Below are positions 37,604 to 50,900 of a stretch of DNA of 64,000 nt, piece after piece (position 1 is the first letter of the stretch; each line of letters opens with the position of its first letter). Below the pieces are notes generated by a model. It did not search any database. It was not told the DNA's origin and saw only the letters and a list, made by a program, of their open reading frames with translations. The stretch spans positions 19,075,079 through 19,139,078 of the forward strand of contig CM049307.1 of assembly GCA_026874595.1 (NCBI GenBank), in the 5' to 3' direction. The DNA is from Sipunculus nudus. Lineage: Eukaryota; Annelida; Sipuncula; Golfingiida; Sipunculidae. The position numbers were made by a program, and so were the translations under genes.

Positions 37604-40600
37604 TCATTGTTCATAAACATTTTTTTTCCAGCGATATGGTATTGCATTCCTCAATGCTATCCAGTACATATAATCAAGGGGACTTTTCCTAAATACGTCA
37701 TGTATTTTCCATACTCCTTTCTCGTCAACTAAATCCTTAATATAACAAATGCCCAATTTGTGCATTATATTATTGTACACAGATATTTCATTCTTAGTTA
37801 TATATTTGTTGTTCCACACAAACTGATAAAGAACATCCTCATGTGTTTTTGGTTCCACTGACAAATAATTTGCCCAGTCTTCAAAACACCTGATATAAAA
37901 GTTATGTAAAACATTTGGTAGGATACTAACATCAAAATTACTTCTAATACATCTTAATCCACCAATGTTCCTTAACTTGTAATCCAGTATCTCAGTAGTC
38001 TTAGACGACCGATTACAATATAACCGCCTGACCCACAGAATTCTCTGTGATTTTATCTTGCTCTCAATGTCTGGGACATTGATTCCCCCATTTTCATATT
38101 TCCCTGTAATTGTAGTATATTTAACCTTAGGTTTTTTCCCCTCCAAATAAAGTCACAGAGAAGTCTTTTGAAATGCTCCAACGTATTTTTTGGCGGTATC
38201 ATCATATTTGTCACATACAAAACCTTTGGTAGAGCTAATGTACGGGCAACTTCTGCCCTCCCATATATTGAAAGATTTCGAATTTTCCATATTGACATAG
38301 TTGTTGCAAGGTTATTTTCCGAACGTGTAAAATTTTCTTTATTAATCAAATCATGATTATAAGAATAATGAATTCCAAGTATTTTTATGGTTGCTTTTGT
38401 GAGGTCTACCCATTTCAGATTATACAAATTTTTGGTCACATGTTTTATAGATCCTATACAAGCAACCTCTGATTTCGTATAATTTATCTTAAGTGAAGAA
38501 AAATATTGAAATCTTTCAATTACATGAAGAACATTTTCAAGTGATTTAACATTTTCAACAAATAATGTTGTATCATCTGCAAACATGCAGAGTTTGACCT
38601 CTTTGTTTCCAATGTCTATTCCTTTTACATGTTTGTCATTTCTAATTTTGATTGCCAATATTTCTATTACAAGGATAAATAAATATGGAACCAGCGGATC
38701 GCCTTGCCTGGTCCCTCTTTCTAACTGGAAATACCCTGTGGAAAAGCCATTGTTCATAACTGAGCTTTGTACATCAGTGTGTAATATTTTAATTCATCTG
38801 ATAAAAGCACTCTCAAAACCAAAATACTTTAAAGTCTCATATATAAAACCATGATCGACACTGTCGAAAGCAGCCTCTAGATCTGCTGCAAACATAATTC
38901 CAGGTTTATGTTCCAATTCCGTATAATGCAACACATCCCGTATTAATCTGATCGGTTCTCCAATATATCTTTCCTTAATGAAAGCATATTGGTCATATTT
39001 GATTAATTTTGGTAGATATCTTTCTATTCTTTTGACTAATATTTTACTCAATACTTTTAAATCAACATTCAACAAACTTATTGGTCTCCAACCACTTAAG
39101 TGTTTTAAATTTTTACCTGGCTTAGGAATTAATTTTACAAGGGCCTGCTTTTGTGAAGATGTCAAAGATCCATGTTCATAATTTTCATTCAAACAATCTG
39201 TTAAGCATTCGCCAAGTTCATTAAATAAAGCCAAATAAAATTCCTTTGTCAATCCATCATTACCTGGAGTTTTATTATTCTTCATTGCATTCAAACAGGA
39301 ATACACCTCATTTCTTGTAATTATATTCCCACATGATTTTGCTTCAGACTCACTGAAAGTATTCTCATGTACAGGAAGACATTCAAAATAGCTGTTGAAC
39401 TCTTGTTCAGTACAAATTACAAAGTACAAATTTGGTATTTATCAATAAAAGAATTCTTAATAAATGACATGACTGCTGCATGGCCAACAATATCTTGTCC
39501 GTCTTTTGACAGAGTTCTTATGACACCTTTTTTATGATTATGTTTTTCTAGGTTCAGGAAGTATTTTGTGCCTCTCTCACCATGCTGCAGCCACTGTGCC
39601 CTAGATCTCACTATAATACCTCTAGTTATCTTATCATAATGTTCTTGTAATTTACGTTTCATAGTTTGATACATCTGCTTTGATTCTATGGTGTCTGTAC
39701 TCTTTATGTTTTGTTCCATCTTATTAACCACTTTTCTAATATTTTACCACTTTCTTTAAACTTTCTAGCTTTACCTTTACTGTACCTAATAGTGTACTCT
39801 CTTATTTTGTATTTCAAGTACTCCCATTTAAATCTTGCTGTTTTACTTTTAACTTCATTTTCCATTCAGTAATTTTACACCTGATAACAATTATATATTC
39901 TTTGTCATTAATTAAATCATTATTAATACACCAGTGTGACGGTCCCCTGCTGATTTGCTTTAATTTATTTACTTTTAACAGGACTGCTGAGTGATCTGTA
40001 CTTACAGCAGAAATTATCTCACAACATACAATGAGTAACTGAAGAGAATTTGATATAAAAAAATAATCCAAGCGCCTTTGAATGAAAGGAGTCGGTGACC
40101 TCCCTGTAAAAGACTGTATTTTCATGTTTAACACGCCATATATCACAAATATTGAAAACTTCCATCACACTTAAAAGTTTGTTGACTGAAGCCTGCTTCA
40201 CATTTATTTTGCCTCCATCAGCATCAAATTCAGTGAGATGTACATTAAAATCTCCACCCCAAATAAGATCAATATTTTAATTCTGAGACATATCCAAAAT
40301 TTCTTCCAACACTTTTTGATAAATAGCAACCTGCTGTGCTTCATAATTCGGTGCATAAATATTAACAAGTATACAGTGAAGTCCTTCAATTTCACATTCA
40401 ATTATAATATATCTTCCATTGGTGTTAATACTCTTATTAATCTCCTTAAATTCAACGCTTTTACCAACAAGTATAGATACTCCACATGATTTGGTGCTCC
40501 CATGAGATAGATACATTTTACCTCGCCACTGTTTAGACCATTTATTTTCATCTTGTATTATGCAGTGACATTCTTGTAGGAAACTGATTCCATGATATGC

Positions 40601-40702
40601 ATTATGTTTTACTAACCAATTAAGTATCTGCCTCCTCTTAACATAACTTCTTATTTCTCTCACATTCAAAGAGAGGACCTGAAACTGTATGTTATCTGCC
40701 AT
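37604..40702 (-). pseudogene. LINE ORF2 (endonuclease-reverse transcriptase), broken
   Basis: Begins MADNIQFQVLSLNVREIRS, an apurinic-type endonuclease (VLSLNVR, FLQECHC, NIYAPN, GGDFNVH, RRLDYFFIS, STDHSAVLL). Then comes the RT with PGNDGLTKEF, GWRPISLLNVD, AADLEAAFDS, RGTRQGDPL and the catalytic MFADDTTLF, and a C-terminal GGINVPD domain. Internal breaks include stops at 40279-40277 and 38796-38794 and frame changes near 40120, 39780, 39430 and 38150. No function is expected. The gap between ORF1 and ORF2 is ~190 bp. Confidence 0.92.
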
Positions 40703-40888
40703 GTTGCATGTAAAAAGTTAATTATGTCAAAAGTATGGGGTATTTAAGGTTATCAAAATGAAGTTTATTTTCCCTTGGGTCGCTCAGCAGATCAAAGTAC
40801 AAGGCCTTAACAATATATTTACATGTAAGACATACAACATTGAACATTATAATTGTCGGGTCATTTATATGCCAGACAGTATGTATAT

Positions 40889-41715
40889 TTATTCAGATGT
40901 AGGTAATTCTAGAAATGATTCACCATATTTTATTTCCCTGACATCACCTTTCATATCTTTCAAGAAGACTTTGCCATTCCAGGTCCATGCATCTTTTACC
41001 ATGGGATTGTTTTTTGCCCTGTTATAGAGTTGATACAACTCTTTACATAAGTCATCAGTCATGACAATTCCTGTACCTTTTAGTTTCCTGCGTTCTCTCA
41101 TGACTGAACCTTTGACAGCCCTTCTAACAAATTTGACCAGCATGGCCCTAGGTTTACTGTCCCTGGGATGTCTGCCTACCCTATGTGCAACATCAACCTC
41201 TGTTGTATCCAGGTCAAACCTCAGTTTTTCTTTAAAAAGCTTTTGCACCAATTCTGTACAGTTTTCTGAACCATTTGTGCTTTGTTCACTCTCAGGTAAA
41301 CCAAATATTCTGACAGTAGATTTTCTAGAATACTGTTCTAGTTCAATAGCCCTTTTCTTTGCAGCAATAGCCTCAGTGGCTGTCTTATAACACTGTTCCT
41401 CTAGAGCTGTTATTTTGTCTGAGAGTTTAACTATTTCAGTTTTGATTTCTGCGTTTTCATGTTCTAGAGTAAGTACCTTAGATTCTAAATGTTCTACTGT
41501 TCTTTCATATTTCTCAGTAACTTGTCTGACAATTTTTTTTCTAGTTCTTCAAGCATTTTCTTTAAGGTTTCCTTGGACACACTTGCCATTTTTTTACACT
41601 TTGGTTTGTCTTGTTTATCAGATAAAATGATTTATTTTACTCTTGGCGGACTATTTGGAAATGCTGAGGAAGAACTGGATATTACTGATCTTTGTCTTTT
41701 TGATTTGCCATTCAT
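40889..41715 (-). pseudogene. LINE ORF1 (nucleic-acid-binding protein), broken
   Basis: Starts MNGKSKRQRSV with a serine-rich head, then a Lys/Glu-rich coiled coil (KKMLEELEKK onward) and an RRM-like/C-terminal region with VDVAHRVGRHPRDSKPRAML and RRKLKGTGIV, characteristic of L1-type ORF1 proteins. Breaks: an in-frame TAA at 41634-41632 and a one-base length change in the A8 run (41540-41533) that shifts the frame. ORF1 would bind element RNA in the retrotransposition particle; this copy cannot make it. Confidence 0.85.
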
Positions 41716-42370
41716 ATCACAATTTAATTTTCATTTCAGAGAAATATCATGTATCAGAAACCCTGTCAATGTAACATTGTTAATACTGCCCGGCAGGGAC
41801 TGGAGTTCAATGGTACATTGTTCTCAAAACCCTGTGTGGCTCACACAACAACCCGAGACGAGAGACCTGGTGTTATGTTTATGGTCCACTGACCGCTGCC
41901 AAAACGTTATGTAATCAGGGGGGTAATACCCCTAGCCTGTATTTCCAGTATGAAAGGCCAATGCCGAATACAATACAATTTTTAATATTAAAACTATGAA
42001 AAAAATACTTATCTTTCTGCTTCAATTTTGAGATCCTCAAAACAACCGGCAACAAGTGTATATCCCTGCCAAACATGAAATTCGTATACACATTACAACC
42101 ACACCAAAATTCACCTTATCAACAGAGCGACCACAGTGTGTGTGTGCTCTTCCATGCACCAGGGCTCTCCCCAGTTAATCATTAAATGTCGTACAAAATT
42201 GTCCCTAGACCCCCGACCGAATTTCCGAAAATTCGTTTTTTCCAAATGAAAAGCTTTTCCCCGACGCTTTCGGAAAAACGGCGCTCTACTGTAATTACAG
42301 GTAACAGATTAACCTTATTTCTAAGATACATGCAATGAATCACCCCCGTTACTGATAACTTACGGATAAC

Positions 42371-42630
42371 GCGGGGAGGAAGGTTTTAAGGCCAGGGGAC
42401 TGCATGGGGTTAGAGTTGGGGAGGGAGGTTTTAAGGCTTGGGATAGGGGTTAGAGCCGGAGAGGGAGGTTTTAAGGCCGGGGATTGGGGTTAGAGCCGGG
42501 GGAGAGGGTTTAAGTCCAGGGATTTGATTAAGAGCCAGGGGAGAGGGTTTAAGGCCAGGGATTAGGGTAAGAGCCAGGGGAGGGAGGGTATAAGGCCTTG
42601 GACTGGGGTTAGAACCGGAGAGGGGAGACT
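42371..42630. repeat. G-rich tandem array, ~42-bp unit, about 6 copies
   Basis: The unit has GGGAGGGAGGTTTTAAGGCC followed by GGGGATTGGGGTTAGAGCC. It lies 80 bp past the right end of the pogo-like element. G-runs on one strand could favour G-quadruplexes. Confidence 0.85.
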
Positions 42631-42639
42631 TCTATTACG

Positions 42640-43150
42640 ATCGCTTGGCCATAGCAATCATCTAGTAGTAAACTGTACTCTTACAATAATACAAACACAA
42701 TGACTATAGTCAAAATGAACGATTTAATTTTGTTGATCTGTCACATTTTATTCCAGGTATGTGCGTTTGCAAAATCAATCTATTGGAGAAGGATAAAGAC
42801 AATATATTATTGAGTCACTTGTATAACTAAACTATATTGAAATAAAATTATTCTTACCCGAATCATTATTCCATGGAATGAAGGAATTCATCTCACAATA
42901 AAGAAAAAGGGTCACACAAGGTAAACCATTACACTATGAATATGACATGTCCGCAAATGAAACTACACGTACAAAAAAACCACGTGTGATATCTACATGC
43001 GTGATGTGTTTTGACCGATTTGCTCGGTCTGGTGATATTAAAGGCCATTAAAGGGATTGCTGACGATAAGAATGTTTCATCATGCTTTTCATCATTCACC
43101 ATTTTCTTTCCGTTTTTCAAGGGTGCAAGGTGGTTTTAAGTGGGCATGTT
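42640..43150. other. Intergenic, no gene seen
   Basis: AT-rich spacer between the G-rich array and the array downstream of receptor B. Confidence 0.4.
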
Positions 43151-43164
43151 TCATACCGATCGCC

Positions 43165-43800
43165 GACCCGATTGAGTAGTCATATCCCACCTGCTGACTG
43201 ATTCGTTCGGCTAGTAATATTCACATGCTGACTAAATCGTTCAGATGATCATGTTCCAGGTGGTGACTCGTTCGAGAAGTAGTATCATTGCCGACTGATT
43301 CGTTCAACTTGTCAGTCTTCATATTGACTGAATCGTTCGACTTATAATAATCAACCTGCTCGCCGATTCGTTTGGGTAGTCATAACCCATTAGCCGTGAC
43401 AACCCGACTCAGTAGGCAATCGGATAATTGGGCTGGTAAGCCTACTCGGCGCTAGTAATCTGGTCGTTATGCCAGAGGGTCGATATGACGCTAATAACCA
43501 TTCTGCTGACTGATTCGTTCGGCTAATAATATTCCACATGCAGACTGATTCGTTCGGCTGGTCTTATCCCACATGTTGACTTATTCAAATAAGTAGTCAT
43601 ATTATACACCTTGTATGAAACGTTCGGGTTGTCATATTGCAACGTGGAATTCTCTATTCCAGCCGTTGTATTCCAAATAATAACTGATTCGGTCGAGTAG
43701 TCATATTACGCATGTCTAGTGATTCATTCGAGTTGTTATATTCTGTTCGTGTGAAATATACACTCGTTTGAACAGTAATGGTCTACACATATAGACCGAT
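43165..43800. repeat. Degenerate array of GATTCGTTCGG words
   Basis: TGACTGATTCGTTCGGCTAG plus TAATATTCCACATG variants recur every ~30-45 bp, fading towards 44160. Lies in the 3' flank of receptor B. Confidence 0.6.
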
Positions 43801-44005
43801 TTGTTGGCGTGGTCATGATGGATGTAGGCCTATGTTAACCATGAGTAAAGGTATCCCTATTCAATACACATTCCCTGCATGTGTGTGATCATATTGCATA
43901 CATAAGAATAAGTCATATTCGATGCATGTTTATTAATGCATTTTTCAGACATGGTCCATAAAACTTGACTAATTCGATTCCTTGCTCATTCTCCAAACAC
44001 GTCAG

Positions 44006-44011
44006 TTTATT
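44006..44011 (-). terminator. Candidate poly(A) signal of receptor B
   Basis: AATAAA on the - strand, about 280 nt past the stop codon; another copy lies at 43929-43934. The choice between them is not decided by the sequence. Confidence 0.3.
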
Positions 44012-44290
44012 TTCATTTAGTCACTAGCCGACAAGTTGACTCATTTGATGATAGAGTCATATTCGTCGGTCATAATCGAAACATGGCGACTCATCTGCAT
44101 GCTTTGAAACGTTTCATATACGCTCGCTTATTTGCTCGATTAGTCATAATCTGTTTTGCCTTAACATTAACACTAGCTCAAATATTAGTAAATCGCATTC
44201 CAAGCATGACTGTTTCGCTTTATCCATCAAATGCTAGACTGATCATACTGCAGGCAATTTGACTAAGTGCAAAAATATTTTACACCTGTT

Positions 44291-44933
44291 TCATACAACC
44301 ACTTGGTTGGCTTGTTCATCTTCCCTTGAGCAACGATTGCTTCTGAGCAAGGACAGTATACCACTTCTGAAAGGTTGGCTGAAATAACAGTAAACGAAGG
44401 GATTCATACAGCTGTTGGCTGAGCCGAGCCACTGAGTGACGGGGATAATATACCTCCGCAGCAGTCTCCTGACGTACGAAGTAGTCGATCCTTTTGCGAA
44501 AAGCAGTCCCAACTGCAGGCAATAAAAAGGCAACCAAGATAAGGCAAAAATGACGAACACTACCACCAGCATCTTGACAACTCGAAGTTTAGATCGGTGG
44601 ATGTTCCTTTGAGCTCTGGTGCCGCGCATCCCACGGACCTGGCGTTTCCAGACTCTCATGCCGATGAGCATGTAGAATATACTGATGAAGGCAAGAGGGA
44701 ATAAGTAACATGCCAGGAACACAATGACCGTGTAGGTCTTCCTCAGAATAAAGTTCCATTCCTGTACACACTGAGCGAGAGGCAGGGCCCCGGGGATGTG
44801 GAATACTTTGAGGCGGTAGACGATCGGCCAGGGAATCATGATGCAGATGGGGATGACCCAGATGAAGATCATAAGGATGCCAGCCGAGTATGGCGTCAGT
44901 CTGGACGTCCTCGGGTAGAAAATGGCAAGGTAT
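44291..44933 (-). CDS. Receptor B coding exon 3 (TM4-TM7, C-tail)
   Basis: The acceptor is CTTTTTGTAG|ATACC; the first A completes the Arg codon of ERY. Encodes TM4 to TM7 and a short tail ending NQVVV, with TGA at 44293-44291. Confidence 0.94.
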
Positions 44934-47900
44934 CTACAAAAAGGTACATCATTAAAACACAATTTACCCTAACAGCTACACAAATGGTACAATAATGCAG
45001 TACTGGTTTCTATGTAAAAAATTACAAAACTATTTAAAAAAAAATAAAAAAAAATTTAAACTATGGAAAAGGTACGAATCATTACCAAAGTGCGTAGGCC
45101 TATGGTACTATTTTACTGTGTGGGCGTCTAAATAAGCTTTGGATATATCCTTTGCTGCTTTTTAAGAATTATGTCACAAGAGTCTAACGTAGATCACATT
45201 TTAGCTATTTTTTTTTCAAAACTGAACCAGGCAACAGCACATCATTGTACATAAAAACATCACTGGTATGAAGCATTGACACGACATACCTGTCACTCTA
45301 AACAATTTCTTTATATAATAGGTATACACAGACTAATTTACCTATCTTTAAAAAGACGACTTGGATAAAAAGCATAGAAACTGTTAGCACCTGAAAAAGG
45401 GGACAACATTAGAACGAATACTTTTTTATATATAATTAAACTAATATACTTTTTTTTTTTAAAAAGTAAAGAGTGTCAGCACTTGTGTAAGCTATTGTGG
45501 TAGTACTGTAACGATACTCCAGTGTTCCGTTACATCTTGATACAAAACCAATATGTACCCGTGAACTTTATAACTCAATGAAATGCCACGTCCGATATTG
45601 GAATGACTGTCTCCGTGAGAGTAATTGTCAGGACTGTCAGGACTGAAAGTGATAAATAGTTTCTCTTCGGTTAGGAAAGGGCTTCCGTATAGTATATCCG
45701 CAACCTGGTATCTGTCTCTGTCCTTGTCTTAATTATTATCGGCGTTTGATATCTAGTGTTCTATGCCTGATCTATATCATATGTCGCTGCCATTTTGTAA
45801 GAATAGTGTTTGGAATAAATTACCGTGTCTTGATCTCTGTCTCTCCTTGGATTAACATCGGGTCTGAAAGGTCAGAGTTTGGTATAATCCGGGATACGCA
45901 CTGCCGCCGCCTTGGTCTTAAACTTTGTTCTGGAGAGTTCTACATGGTATGGTACTCCATGTTTTCCCTTGATCTTAGATCCTACTCGGTCTAGAGGGAC
46001 TGGGCCTCTAAATAGTGTGCTCAGTAATTCTGGCCTTTTTATGTTTAGTATTTTGATAGCCCCGGTCTTGTAGGTCCAGTTTAGTATGCAAGGGCTTTGC
46101 CCTTTTTTTCTCTTGGTATGGATGTGATCCTGATATGACCCATGGAAGTATCGTCTTTCATCAACCACAGTATCACAAGGGAAATGCCTGAAAGGTTGAT
46201 AAGTCGTGTCCGGGAATTCTGATCTCCTCCTATGTTTTTGTCCTAGTTTAGCCTCGGTATGGTCGGTCTCGTTCGTTATGCCGGACCTCTGCACTGTATC
46301 CAGGTTTGGGAGTGATCTTGATATAACACATGGTTGTAGCACGCCTTCATTAACTGCTTTTACACAAGGGGAATGTGTTTTGGTTTTACCTTAACGAATG
46401 ACAAATTGGTTTGATTATTTAACCTGATCTCATTAAATGTCGTTATTCATATGCGTGTGTCACTTCTGCCACCTAGAGCATTTTGTAAACGCCAGTCGTT
46501 GTAATTGTGGCCTATTACATTGTTATCTAACGTTTAGTAATTTAATCTATTTTTCGGATTTTGCCACTTCATTCTTTGTAACTGGATTCAAACTTTCGTT
46601 CCATCAATCATGCAGAGAATAACAGATCGTTAATAAAGGAAACGTGAAACTGCCACCGGCGCTGTTTGGCAACATTTAGTTGATATGGCAGGACTGGTCA
46701 TTAAGGAATCTGCGTTGTCTAAAAAATACTCTGCTGGAAAACTTAATGTGGATTTTTATTTAATGGGAATCCTTTAACTCTCAAATGCAGGGGTATAATC
46801 TGTTACATAAATGTAAATTGTTCCTGATATGTGCAATTTGTTTTGCATTAACAAACAATTTAACTATTTATGACATTTTGCATGTAAGTGCACATTAAAA
46901 TATAACAACACATATGGAATGCTATACAAAATATTGCTCACCTTTCAACTGCAATGGCTGCCAGTGTGTTAACAGAAGCTGCCACTGATACACCTTGCAT
47001 GTAAGCCATGGCCCGACAAGTGAACGGCCCAAAGAGCCATTCTGTAAAAAATAAAGAATTGAAGGGTAAATCATCAAAGTCAAATCTCACATGATATCTT
47101 ATGATCATATAATAATGACAACAAAGGTAAGACAACTAAATGTGTTATGTGCGGTTGTTCGCGCTTGAGTTTGATTATGTATTTAGTAATTAGTACTATC
47201 CCGGGGAGGATTTAGGGGGGGGGGTAGTCACTAGAGGACTGTGACTTAATTATTGCAATGCATGTTCTAGTAGGGTATATAACAAGATGATTGTTTTGAT
47301 CATTTATTATACATTAATATGGAGAATTATGTTGAGATATTAGCGTGAGAACTTTGATAAGAGAGCACACATATCTCGTTTGACGTTAATTTCAGTTAAG
47401 TTTTATTTCGTTGGAGCCGTCTCTGTTTGGTGGTCTCTATGGTAACGATGAGTTACCATTTAGTTTGGTTTTCTCAGGGTTTGGCTCTGGAGGCATGTTC
47501 ATATTAAGATTCATGTAGCCTGCCGACGCGCCAGTTCGTGTAGCCTGACGATGTCTGCAAGTCTGTGTGCATCGGAGTCTAGAAAGCTGTAAGATGATGT
47601 TTATAGGCGTAGATAGTCGGCGCCTGAGGAAAGCCAAGGTGATTACTCTGTAACGAACTTTAGAGCGAGTATCGCATTTTGCCAATGATTAGCTTGCGAT
47701 TTATACCTATTGTGAGCGCTTCCAGGGAAAAAACGAGGACATTATTAAAACGCGTAACTTTGGAGATACTGCACATTGCTCTGTGGAAGTTTATTTGGAT
47801 ACCTTGAGCTGGTTGATTCCAGGAGACATCTGCTGTGAAAAACATTTATTCTGAGTCCAGACAGAATAGTCCAGCGAGGGAAGGTTGTTGGTCGGTGTAC

Positions 47901-50900
47901 CATATATCTATAAGTGGACAGATTCTACTACGTACACAGCGCGAGCAAACATTGGGCCGAGCAGTGCAATTTTCCGATGTTACGTGTGCATGATGGTAAT
48001 GTGATCAGGAGAAGTGTAAACAAGGGACTAAATGTGCAGTGTGGTTAACGGACTTGGTGATTATTTCTGTGTTTATTACCGGACATTTATGATCATCAGT
48101 GCTTGAATGTATTGAGAGCCTCCCTAAAGAAACGAAAGTGTATGTTTTCTTTAATGAATTGATATGTTTTAGTTAAACCATGTCTTATTTTTCTTTTGGA
48201 TTGTTTGTATGTATGTGTCAGCCAGTTGGTTTGACAGTTAAAAGAACATGGTTGTTCACATCTCTAGTGGTGTGACAGGCCTTCAGGGGGCGCGAACCTT
48301 CCTTTTTCGACCAAAGCAAATCTGGTAGTGCTTTATAGCGAAAAACAGCCGGATTCTGCACCATGACCCATTTCAAACAACCAAAAACTGCGTCATATAT
48401 TTTCAAATAAAGTTTCTATACACGATAATTGGTGTTCCGAATGCCATAACCACCATCCCCCCCCCCTTGAGCCCCTATTCTTTTGTAAATTCTTGTATCC
48501 GCCCCTACTGATAATTAAATTAATATACAAAATGACACGGAAAAGATGATAATCGAACAAAGACCAAATCTTTTAATTCATCTGAGAAAATTCTGCATGT
48601 TGCTCGGGTTCGAATATATGTTGAAACATTAACTAATCATTATCCTTTATAAAATAAACGTTATTTAATTTACATGGTTTGTACAAATAATTCTTTTTGC
48701 AAATCGAGCCACTCTCCATGGCTCAGGTGGCTTTCGGCAGTGTCTAGAATTTGAGCGGCATCAGACGGGCCACTACAACCGGCTCACATACAAACTCATT
48801 AGAATACAATCCGTATCGCCAGCTGAGAGAGCCGAGCGTTTAACGACTCGGCTGTCCAGGCCCAATATCATTGCCATTATAATTTTAATAGTTGTACCAA
48901 ATAACAACCGTTTTGTTTGAACACCATTATTAGATTATCTTACTTGGTTTCCCTTAACCTCACATGTAAAGTTATAATCAAATTGACCAATGTAGTATTT
49001 CCAAACGGCCTAGTTAGGAAAAAGACTATCATTTACTGAGTTAAGGCCTCAAACGCATTAAAATAAGTACTAGTATGAAATGAACTCATATTTCACAAGG
49101 CTTTGTCAAGCAAATAAAATTGTTCTGCAAGACTCTCAAATTCCCTGGCCATGCCTTATTATTACAGGTTTCTATCCCCAGGTGGCATGAGCGTCGACCT
49201 TAGAATATTGCAATGTTTTTCTTAGGATAATAGTTAAATAAAAACAATGCTGTTTTATCAGAGGACAAGCAATACAAAAGCTCCACTAACGAAAATGGAC
49301 CATAATTAAATTCATTTTTCTTCTAGATAAACAAACTGCTCAATACGTAAAAACTGCTAAAAATGTTCTTAACGGAGGCTGCTTTGGTAAACAATTTAAA
49401 TAAAGCCTGTATCTCACTGGGCTGCGACAGCTTTGCGACAAATTGTGGTTTCATTCGCGAGAGAGTCTCAAAACATTCGCGGCGGTTCTAATTTTCCTCG
49501 GGTGATTCGCAAAGTGTCGCTAACATGTCGCACAAATATTGAACATGTTCGGATAATTCGCAAAACAAAATGTCTCGCAAAATAGTCGCAGAGGTGTCGC
49601 TTGTGTCTCAAACCCGTCTCAAACATGTCTCGAACTATTCTCAAGTCAGTTTCCGCGAGTCAGGAATTGCGAGAACTGCGAGACAACTTTGAGAGGGGTT
49701 TGCGACCTATGCAACTACATTGCAAATATTTAGAGAAAAAAAAATGAGAATCTGACATTCTGGTCGCGAATGGTCGTGAGAATATTTCACAAATGTCGTG
49801 CGAATGTCTTGTGAACATCGCACGACATTCGCACGACTGGTATACGAGCTCCAGCCGAATTTTGGGCCAAACACTCGTACGATGTTCGCAAACATGTCGT
49901 AAATACCATTCAGTGTGATTGCAAGTGAAAATTGTCGCTAATTTGCGTATTTTTTACAATTGTCGTGTCTTCAACTATTCGCAAGTTGCGCAGTCCAGTG
50001 AGATACTACCTTAAGAGTCCTTGTGAAAGTATCACTGTCTCAACTGACGTATTTTGCCTCAAGCTTCTATTGGCTGGTACAAAGGTAGTGACCTTTTCAC
50101 GAACGACAGGTGGCCATCCCGCAGACGATAAAGTTAAAAAGTGACATGCGGGCGTCTTGATACATCAGAATCCCACGTGTTACGTCCTGCGACGCTCTAG
50201 CATTAATTAGTATTTATATACAAGAGTCAGCCAAGAATTCCTTGAAGGCTGTTCCTGTGTATGTTTGGATGTATGTGTTATATTATTACAAAACAAAAGC
50301 CATTCCGATAATTGTGAAAGATTTGGTGCAACGATTGATATAAATACGGTTAAAAAGGCTTTTTTTTATTATTAGGGTGAAAATATGCTGAGAATGGGCC
50401 AAAATACATCAGAATGGGTCAAAATTTGGAACTGTATGCAAATTGCGTTTTGAGACATATATTTCATGTACGCCCTGTATAAGCCTTTAATAAAAATGTC
50501 GTTTGAACCCCGGCGTATTTCTGTCGGCAGTCCTGTATATATGCAAACACCAATGTATCACAGTCTACGGTCCTAATTAAACGTGTAAATGCTAGTATAA
50601 TTTAGGATTCAAATAACACTAGGCAAATTTAGTAGGTCTTTGTTGTTTTTATAACTTCTTAGTATTTTTTCATGGTGTGCCCTTGGTGCGGTATTATTGA
50701 CGTCATTCACGAGATGATTAGCACTAAAGCTTTCCTTGGATAAACGCCTACAGAGTTAATCCTTGACCAGGTATCATTCAGTCACACGGATCTGTCAGTC
50801 AATCCGGGTGTCAGTTCGAAATCAACTCTCGAAACTGACTCCAGCGAAGGCGTACTTCTCGACTTCTCTATATCTGATCGATACATGCATGCGTCACGTT

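Larger units (their letters stand above)
37478..42174 (-). mobile_element. Near full-length dead LINE, L1/Tx1-like
   Basis: A two-ORF non-LTR retrotransposon on the - strand. The 5' end is at 42174 (CTGGGGAGAGCC), the 5' UTR is ~460 nt, ORF1 is 41715-40889, ORF2 is 40702 to 37604, and the 3' UTR ends in a 19-A tail (37496-37478). A 10-bp duplication TTAATCATTA flanks it at 37468-37477 and 42175-42184, showing target-primed insertion. Both ORFs carry stops and frameshifts. The endonuclease-RT order and the RT motifs RPISLLNVDLKVLSK and PGNDGLTKEFY fit the L1/Tx1 group. Confidence 0.9.
36792..42291. mobile_element. pogo/Tigger-like DNA element, split by a LINE
   Basis: The left end CAGTAGAGCGCCGTATTTCC (continuing CGAAGGC) and the right end (reverse complement CAGTAGAGCGCCGTTTTTCC, then CGAAAGC) differ at 2 of 26 positions. 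A TA dinucleotide flanks each side (36790-36791, 42292-42293). CAGT ends and TA duplication fit the Tc1/mariner-pogo group (family knowledge). Without the LINE it is about 790 bp, too short for a transposase, so it is non-autonomous. Confidence 0.75.

Noticed and set aside
47197-48505. One element bounded by GGGGAGGATTTAGGGG and GGGGCGGATACAAG ends
   Set aside because: The two ends are only loosely similar; they may belong to different repeats.
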